NCBI RefSeq assembly: GCF_000716605.1
Contig: NZ_JNXE01000002.1
Location: 434,001-498,000, forward strand
Origin: Streptomyces sp. NRRL F-525
GTDB lineage: Bacteria > Actinomycetota > Actinomycetes > Streptomycetales > Streptomycetaceae
Reading direction: 5' to 3'
Length of the DNA: 64,000 nucleotides
Part shown: positions 59,384 to 64,000 of the stretch, in pieces
Position numbering within the stretch: position 1 is the first letter of the stretch
Layout: each line of letters opens with the position of its first letter
Notes under the pieces: generated by a model
The model's database searches: none
What the model was told of the DNA's origin: nothing
Seen by the model: the letters and a program-made list of their open reading frames with translations, nothing else
Made by a program: the position numbers and the translations under genes

Positions 59384-61336
59384 ATGACCACCCTGGATCA
59401 CTCCCCCGCCCTCGCCCCGCTCCGCCGGGCACGCGAGCGGTTCCTGAGCGGCCGCCCGCTCCCCGACGACATCCCGGACGAGGTCCTCGCGGCCTGGCGC
59501 CGCGCCCGCTTCTTCGGCGTACGGCACGACCTCGATGGACCGGTCCACGAACCCGAACTGCCCACCGATTCCGCCCTGTTGGAGGCGGCGCGGCCGGTGC
59601 TGGACCGCATCGCGCCGGCGCTCGGGCACTCGGCGCTGCTCCTCACCGACGAGCGGCTGCGGGTGCTGTGGACCACGGGCGAGGTGCCGGGCGACGACCG
59701 CTGCCGCGACCTGTCCGAGCGGGAGGTGGGCCACAACAGCGCGGCCCTCGCCCTGCGCACCCGCCGCCGGGCCGAGGTGCACGGCCCCGAGCACTTCCTC
59801 GACGTGTGGCAGGACGTGTCCGCCGTCAGCGTGCCGCTGCTCGCCCCTGATTCCGGGCAGGCACTGGGCACGGTGACCGTGGCGTCCGCCCTGTGCGCGG
59901 GTTGCGGCCCGCACCCGGGCGCCGCCCTCGCCGAAGCGACGGCCACGGCGGTCGAAGCGGAACTACTCGCCCGCTCCCGCACCGCCGAACGGGTACTCCT
60001 CGACGCCTACACCCGGGCAGTCGCCCACGGCCCGGACCGCGCCATCGTCGCCCTCGACGGCCGCAACCGCCTCATCAGCGAGGCGGCGGTCCGGCTCGCG
60101 ACACCGCAGGTACTGGCCGCGTTGGAACGGTCCAGCACGAGCGAGCGCGCCTCGGGCGCATGGCCGGCTCAGGACTCGCGGTCGCCTCAGGACGCCGAGG
60201 GCGGTCTGGTGGTGGAACGGTCCAACGATGCCGCGCGCCGTCCGAGCCTGGAGCAGCCCGCCGACGCCGGGGGCGGTCCTGCGGTGGAACGGTCCAACGA
60301 TGCCGAGGGTGGTCGGAGCCGGGAGCGGCAGGCCGACACTGGGTGCGGTTCTGCGCTGGAACGGTCCAACCACGCCGGACGCCGCCCGGTCCCGGAGCAG
60401 TCCTACGCCCTGACGTTCCCCGCCGACGCCGGATGCACCGCCGAGATCACCCCTGTACGGCATGAGGGCCGCGTCCTCGGGATCATCGCCGTGCTGGAAG
60501 CGCGCGCCGCCGAAGTGCCGGTGCCGCGTCTCGTGCCGCGCCCGGCGCTGGCGCTCGCGGGTGGTTCGGTGCCGTGGCGGCACGCGGTCGCGCGGGCGGT
60601 GGAGCTGGCCCGGGTGCACGAGCCGCTCCTGCTGACCGGAGAGCGCGGGAGCGGCAAGACCGCGCTGGCCCGTGAACTGCTCGGCGGGACCGTGCCGTTG
60701 GTCGCCGATGCCGCCGAGTCGCCCGAACTCGGCGTGAAGTACAGCGAGTTGGCCGACGGCCGCCCGCTCCTCCTGCGGCACGCCGAACGGCTCGCCCAGC
60801 CGGACGTCGCCGCACTCAACTCGCTGCTCGACGAACACCCCGACGTCTATCTGCTGATCACCTACACGCCCGGAACTCCCCCGGGCCCGTGCTTCCAGCG
60901 CCTCCTGGACACCTTGGCGGCCCGGTCGGTGACCGTGCCCGCGTTGCGTGAACGCCCGGAGGACGTACGGGAGTTGCTGCCGGTCCTCGCGCCCCGCCCG
61001 GCCCCGGGACAGCCGCCGCTCACCTGGACGCTGGACGCGTTGCGGGCCCTGGAGGAACACCCCTGGCCCGGCAACGTCACCGAACTCGCGCATGTGGTCA
61101 GGGCGTTGGCGGAACACCGGCGGGTCACCGGCCCGGTGCGGCGGGCCGAACTGCCCGATCCCGTCCGGGAGGGACCGGCGGCCCGGCGGCTCAGCCCGAT
61201 GGAACATGCCGAACGCACCGCGATCCTGGCCGCGTTGCGTCGGCACGGGGGCAACAAGGCGCGGGCGGCTGCCGCGTTGGGGATCGGGCGGGCGACGCTG
61301 TACCGCAAGCTGCGGGGTTACCGGGACCTGCCGTAG
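59384..61336 (+). CDS. GAF/AAA/Fis-type transcriptional activator with internal tandem repeats
   Basis: The start at ATG 59384 (MTTLDHSPAL) is preceded by GAGAGG; 650 residues. Layout: a GAF-like sensor (about 50-200, VGHNSAALALRTRRRAEVHG), a linker with 24-residue repeats (about 246-335), a PAS-like short segment, an AAA+ domain and a Fis HTH (about 610-645, HGGNKARAAAALGIGRATLY). The AAA+ part keeps Walker A GERGSGKT (about 418), but the Walker B aspartate is lost (PLLLRHAERL) and no GAFTGA loop is present. It thus cannot act on sigma-54, which streptomycetes lack anyway, and resembles AcoR/MimR-type actinobacterial activators. It is divergent from the hydroxyquinol operon and probably controls it. 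Confidence 0.88.
   Translation: MTTLDHSPALAPLRRARERFLSGRPLPDDIPDEVLAAWRRARFFGVRHDLDGPVHEPELPTDSALLEAARPVLDRIAPALGHSALLLTDERLRVLWTTGEVPGDDRCRDLSEREVGHNSAALALRTRRRAEVHGPEHFLDVWQDVSAVSVPLLAPDSGQALGTVTVASALCAGCGPHPGAALAEATATAVEAELLARSRTAERVLLDAYTRAVAHGPDRAIVALDGRNRLISEAAVRLATPQVLAALERSSTSERASGAWPAQDSRSPQDAEGGLVVERSNDAARRPSLEQPADAGGGPAVERSNDAEGGRSRERQADTGCGSALERSNHAGRRPVPEQSYALTFPADAGCTAEITPVRHEGRVLGIIAVLEARAAEVPVPRLVPRPALALAGGSVPWRHAVARAVELARVHEPLLLTGERGSGKTALARELLGGTVPLVADAAESPELGVKYSELADGRPLLLRHAERLAQPDVAALNSLLDEHPDVYLLITYTPGTPPGPCFQRLLDTLAARSVTVPALRERPEDVRELLPVLAPRPAPGQPPLTWTLDALRALEEHPWPGNVTELAHVVRALAEHRRVTGPVRRAELPDPVREGPAARRLSPMEHAERTAILAALRRHGGNKARAAAALGIGRATLYRKLRGYRDLP
60123..60368 (+). 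repeat. Tandem repeat in the linker of the GAF/AAA regulator
   Basis: TGGAACGGTCCA recurs at 60123, 60213, 60285 and 60357, spacings 90, 72 and 72 bp. The 72-bp units encode 24 residues each (beginning VERSNDA or LERSNHA, with AD-x-G-x-G near the end). The 12-mer has TGGA/TCCA inverted ends, so the DNA may matter as well as the protein. Confidence 0.8.
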
Positions 61337-61369
61337 GCGTCCGGCGTTTGGCGAACAGACCGAACGGGC

Positions 61370-61882
61370 CTATTTGATCAGGGCGTTGGCCACCACGACC
61401 ACCACCCCCAGCAGCGCGTCCACCGCCCCGATGACCACGGCCGCCACCCAACTCCGCGCCGACCAGCGGGCCGTGACCAGTCCCAGGCAGAACAGCAGCG
61501 CGATGTTGAGGACGAACGCCGCGTACTCGACGCCGTTCGCGGGCCACCAGCCCCAGCCCGCCCCGGCGAGCAGCAGCACGGTCGGCAGCGCGGCGGCGAC
61601 CAGGGGCCACTCGTCGCGCAGGGTGCGCAGGGCGTCCCAGCGGCGGTGCGGGGCGCGCTCGGCGATGTAGTGGGCGTACCCGTGGGCGAGCGCCGAGGCC
61701 GCGGCGGTCACCAGCAGCCACAGGGCGTCGTAGCGGCGGCTGGCCCTGTCGGTGTGGCCGTACTGGGTGAGCGCGGCGACCATCGAGCAGGCGAGGACGG
61801 AGCCGTAGACGCCTCCGAAGAGGATGTTCTCCCGGGTCTCGTGCGGGTGCCGCTCGGGGACGGCCGCCGTGGTCTGCGCCAT
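61370..61882 (-). CDS. Small integral membrane protein of unknown function
   Basis: This 170-residue protein starts at ATG 61882 (MAQTTAAVPERHPHET); the upstream in-frame stretch is not needed. About five hydrophobic segments are visible: ILFGGVYGSVLACSMVAALT, DALWLLVTAAASALAHGYAH, WPLVAAALPTVLLLAGAGWG, AAFVLNIALLFCLGLVTA and WVAAVVIGAVDALLGVVVVV. An HGYAHYIAERAPHR loop between the second and third has several histidines. I do not recognise a named family. It is convergent with the activator gene and probably expressed alone. Confidence 0.75.
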   Translation of the reverse strand: MAQTTAAVPERHPHETRENILFGGVYGSVLACSMVAALTQYGHTDRASRRYDALWLLVTAAASALAHGYAHYIAERAPHRRWDALRTLRDEWPLVAAALPTVLLLAGAGWGWWPANGVEYAAFVLNIALLFCLGLVTARWSARSWVAAVVIGAVDALLGVVVVVANALIK

Positions 61883-62004
61883 GCCCTCCACGATCACCCG
61901 GCCCCGCCCGGGCCGCCACTCCGCGACGAAGTGTCCCCCCACCTGGGCCGATACCCCACACAGTGTCCACGCCTGGACCGGTCCACCCCGGCTAGGGTCG
62001 CGGC

Positions 62005-62349
62005 ATGACGCACAGTTTCGTAGTCCGCATCCCCGACGCCGAGCTCGAACCCGAGCCGCTCGACCCGGCGCAGATCGTCTCCGGTACGCCCGAGGTCACC
62101 GGGAAGGTCGTGTGGGAGTCCGAGGACGGCAAGCAGGTCCGCGGGATCTGGCAGATCACGCCTGGCGTGGTCACCGACACGGAGGCGGACGAGCTGTTCG
62201 TCGTGATCAGCGGGTCGGCCACGATCGAGGTCGAGGGCGGGGAGACGCTGACGGTCGGTCCCGGGGACATGGCCGTGCTGCGCGAGGGCGACCGTACGAC
62301 CTGGACCGTTCACGAGACGCTGCGCAAGGCGTACGCGATCAATCTCTGA
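62005..62349 (+). CDS. Small cupin-domain protein
   Basis: This 114-residue protein starts at ATG 62005. It is a single cupin: GIWQITPGVVTDTEADELFV with EADELFVVISGSATIEVEGG as the first motif, then LTVGPGDMAVLREGDRTTWT as the second. The histidines of metal cupins are mostly absent in motif 1, so metal binding is uncertain. Members of this group (DUF861-like) bind or modify small molecules. It is convergent with the LacI gene, seven bases away. Confidence 0.85.
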   Translation: MTHSFVVRIPDAELEPEPLDPAQIVSGTPEVTGKVVWESEDGKQVRGIWQITPGVVTDTEADELFVVISGSATIEVEGGETLTVGPGDMAVLREGDRTTWTVHETLRKAYAINL

Positions 62350-62355
62350 ACGGGC

Positions 62356-63387
62356 TCAACTCAGCGTCGACACAGGCAAGTTGTAGGGCGTGACGACCTG
62401 GATCGCGGACGGCAGGGCCGGTCCCGCGGGCGGCAGGGCGTCGTGGGCGCGCATCACGATGCGGCAGGCCTCGCGGACGTCCTGGCGCAGGTCGTGGTGG
62501 AGAACGGCGGACAGTTGCTGCTCGTGCAGCAGCCGGGTGTTGTCGTGGTCGAGGTCGTGCGCGACGAACACGGCGCACTCGCGGCCGAGGTCGGCGAAGG
62601 CGCGCAGGGTCGCGATGTTGCCGCCGCCGATCGAGTAGACCGCGCGGATGTCCGGGTCGCGCTTGAGGGCGTCCCGGACGAGTTCGTACTGGGTGGCGTC
62701 CAGCCCGTGGCCCTCGGTGATCTCGACGAGCGCCCGTTCCGGGTAGCGGGCGCGCATGGTGCTGCGGAAGCCCATCTCGCGCTCCTCCTCGTTGCGGAAG
62801 AAACCGCTGCTCAGGCTGGTGAGAACGTTGCCGGGGCGGTCGCCGAGCCACTGGCCCATCAGGTACGCGGCCGTCGCGCCCGCCGCCCGGTTGTCTATGC
62901 CGACGTAGGCCAGGCGGGCGCTCGCGGGCAGGTCGGTGACCAGGGTGACGACCGGGATACCGGCGGCGACGAGCCGGCCGACGGCGGCGGTGATCTCGGG
63001 GACGTCCGGCGCCTTGAGGATGACGCCCTGCGAGCCGCGCCGCGCGATCCGGTCCAATGTCCCGACCAGCTCCTTCACCGGCGCGGTCTCCCGGAAGTGG
63101 AAGCGTGAGCGCACGACGGCCGGGTGCAGGTCGGGCAGCTCGGCCTCCAGCGCGTTCCGTACGGCGGTGGAGAAGCGCTCCGGCGTCTGCATCACGATGT
63201 CGATCATGAACGTACGGCCGACGAGCCTGACCTGGGTGCGCTGCCGGTCGAGATCGGCGATGGCCTGGCGCACCTCACGCTCGGTGCTCTCGCGCACACC
63301 GCCCCTGCCGTTCAGCACGCGGTCCACGGTGGCCTCGCTGAGACCCGCCTGACGTGCGATTTCCCGGATCGGGAAGGGGTGTCCCAC
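62356..63387 (-). CDS. LacI-family transcriptional regulator
   Basis: The 343-residue repressor has an HTH at the N-terminus (PIREIARQAGLSEATVDRVL) and a sugar-binding effector domain (FMIDIVMQTPERFSTAVRNA, LAYVGIDNRAAGATAAYLMG, LFVAHDLDHDNTRLL-like end). RNGRGGV in the hinge replaces the usual AARxLxS. This type often senses inositol or related polyols. It is divergent from the phytanoyl-CoA dioxygenase-like gene 108 bases away and may control it. Confidence 0.9.
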   Translation of the reverse strand: MGHPFPIREIARQAGLSEATVDRVLNGRGGVRESTEREVRQAIADLDRQRTQVRLVGRTFMIDIVMQTPERFSTAVRNALEAELPDLHPAVVRSRFHFRETAPVKELVGTLDRIARRGSQGVILKAPDVPEITAAVGRLVAAGIPVVTLVTDLPASARLAYVGIDNRAAGATAAYLMGQWLGDRPGNVLTSLSSGFFRNEEEREMGFRSTMRARYPERALVEITEGHGLDATQYELVRDALKRDPDIRAVYSIGGGNIATLRAFADLGRECAVFVAHDLDHDNTRLLHEQQLSAVLHHDLRQDVREACRIVMRAHDALPPAGPALPSAIQVVTPYNLPVSTLS

Positions 63388-63494
63388 CGGTCGTCTCCTT
63401 GAGGGGTTTTTGATGGCTGGCTGCTGGTTGTTCGAAGGGTTTGTACTGACAAGAATGACAGGAGCGCACCGCTCCGTGACCCGAGGGGACGACG

Positions 63495-64000
63495 ATGTCC
63501 TTCACATCAGCAGAAACCCGCGCCTGGCTCACCGAGCAGGACTGCGACCTCGACACCTTCCGCGCCCTCGTCGAGCAGCCGACCGACCTGGCCGACTTCC
63601 CGTACGCGTCCTCGGTCGAGCGGAACGTCCTCGTCTACGACAGCGACCGGCTCCGCAAGTCGGTGGCGGCCGGTGAGCGCCGCGAGGTGCAGACCGAGCT
63701 GGTACGGGCGTTCGCCGAGGGGCCCGGCATCGTGGTCCTTCAGGGTGCCTTCCCGGATCTGTCGGTCGTGGACCGTTCCACCGAGGTGTTCGAGGCCCTG
63801 ATCGCCGAGCAGCGCGCGTCGGGCGCGGGCGCCGGGGACCACTTCGCGAAGCCGGGGGCCAACGACCGGGTGTGGAACGCGCTGGAGAAGGCCGCGCTCT
63901 ACGACCCGGAGGCGTTCGCCGACTACTACGCGAACGACATCCTGGCCCTGGTGTCCGTCGCGTGGCTCGGCCCCGGCTACCAGGTGACCTCGCAGATCAA
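63495..64000 (+). CDS. Phytanoyl-CoA dioxygenase-family protein (3' end outside window)
   Basis: The frame starts at ATG 63495, with GAGGGG upstream, and runs off the right edge after 168 residues. MSFTSAETRAWLTEQDCDLD and VQTELVRAFAEGPGIVVLQG match the N-terminal part of PhyH-type Fe(II)/2-oxoglutarate dioxygenases. AGDHFAKPGANDRVW contains a histidine, but the HxD iron motif lies beyond the window or is not yet seen. It is divergent from a LacI regulator, suggesting a role in using a sugar-like or polyol substrate (inference). Confidence 0.8.
   Translation, partial: MSFTSAETRAWLTEQDCDLDTFRALVEQPTDLADFPYASSVERNVLVYDSDRLRKSVAAGERREVQTELVRAFAEGPGIVVLQGAFPDLSVVDRSTEVFEALIAEQRASGAGAGDHFAKPGANDRVWNALEKAALYDPEAFADYYANDILALVSVAWLGPGYQVTSQI

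Noticed and set aside
60123..60368. CRISPR-like array (TGGAACGGTCCA at regular spacing)
   Set aside because: Units lie inside a coding frame, spacers are themselves similar, and no cas genes are near. It is a protein-coding tandem repeat.
59384..61336. Genuine sigma-54-dependent activator
   Set aside because: No GAFTGA loop and no Walker B aspartate are present, and no -24/-12 (TGGC-N8-TGC) promoter was noticed in the divergent region.
63769..63782. Reverse complement of the 12-mer TGGAACGGTCCA in the phytanoyl-CoA dioxygenase-like gene
   Set aside because: A single copy inside a coding region with ordinary codons; chance match is the simplest explanation.

Overview
The window is GC-rich chromosomal DNA of a Streptomyces-type actinomycete. 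The evidence is strong third-position GC bias, many GTG/TTG starts, Tat-type signal peptides, sugar ABC transporters without their own ATPase genes (as in organisms that share an MsiK-like ATPase), a WhiJ-like HTH/DUF397/ATP-binding module, and cysteine-type leader peptides. No phage, IS element, CRISPR array or integration scar was seen. It reads as a catabolic accessory stretch built of successive nutrient-scavenging loci.

Layout. (1) 1-7722, all minus strand: a sulfur-scavenging block in three transcription units, each preceded by a short leader peptide with an HIDLLR/VDLLR core and cysteine codons. The units are two flavin monooxygenases; a polar amino-acid ABC transporter plus a GNAT acetyltransferase; and a glutathione-S-transferase-like protein. 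By analogy with Bacillus subtilis ytm/yxe, this could import, N-acetylate and oxidatively cleave S-modified cysteines. (2) 7841-17327, minus: a polysaccharide operon (sugar-binding protein, two permeases, a beta-helix GH28-like enzyme and two alginate-lyase-family enzymes) behind three copies of an AGAAACCGGT motif. (3) 17571-19388: an ABC exporter. (4) 19531-27213: a second locus with GH43, a sugar ABC transporter, a LacI regulator and a DUF2264 protein, with a related AACCGGTT operator. (5) 27268-33442: cellulose/cello-oligosaccharide genes (GH6, GH9, GH1 and LacI) with AGCGCT-centred LacI operators. (6) 33565-36310: a glycosyltransferase and an aldo-keto reductase. (7) 36559-47815: a third sugar locus with a GntR regulator, a large secreted beta-helix/FN3/discoidin protein, an enolase-superfamily dehydratase, a sugar ABC transporter, a mannose-6-phosphate-isomerase-like protein and a ROK kinase, the last five genes chained by 4-base stop/start overlaps.

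(8) 47899-51305: a regulatory module (hypothetical protein, anti-sigma-like ATPase, DUF5753 HTH, DUF397, DUF574 methyltransferase), then a perfect terminator and tRNA-Pro(GGG). (9) 51519-55481: YceI-family protein, Nudix hydrolase, and an MFS exporter divergent from a TetR regulator. (10) 55522-61336: a resorcinol/hydroxyquinol pathway (FAD hydroxylase, intradiol dioxygenase, maleylacetate reductase) divergent from a GAF/AAA/Fis-type activator. The same 17-bp palindrome, TGTCTC-N5-GAGACA, lies here and upstream of the distant yceI gene. (11) 61370-64000: a membrane protein, a cupin, a LacI regulator, and the start of a phytanoyl-CoA dioxygenase-like gene that runs off the end.

The most interesting signals are regulatory: three leader-peptide attenuators in under 6 kb, operator families that tie separate loci together, 15-bp tandem repeats at the 5' ends of two neighbouring cellulase genes, and a 24-residue tandem repeat inside a degenerate AAA+ activator. 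All functions are read from sequence motifs and family knowledge; no database search was run.
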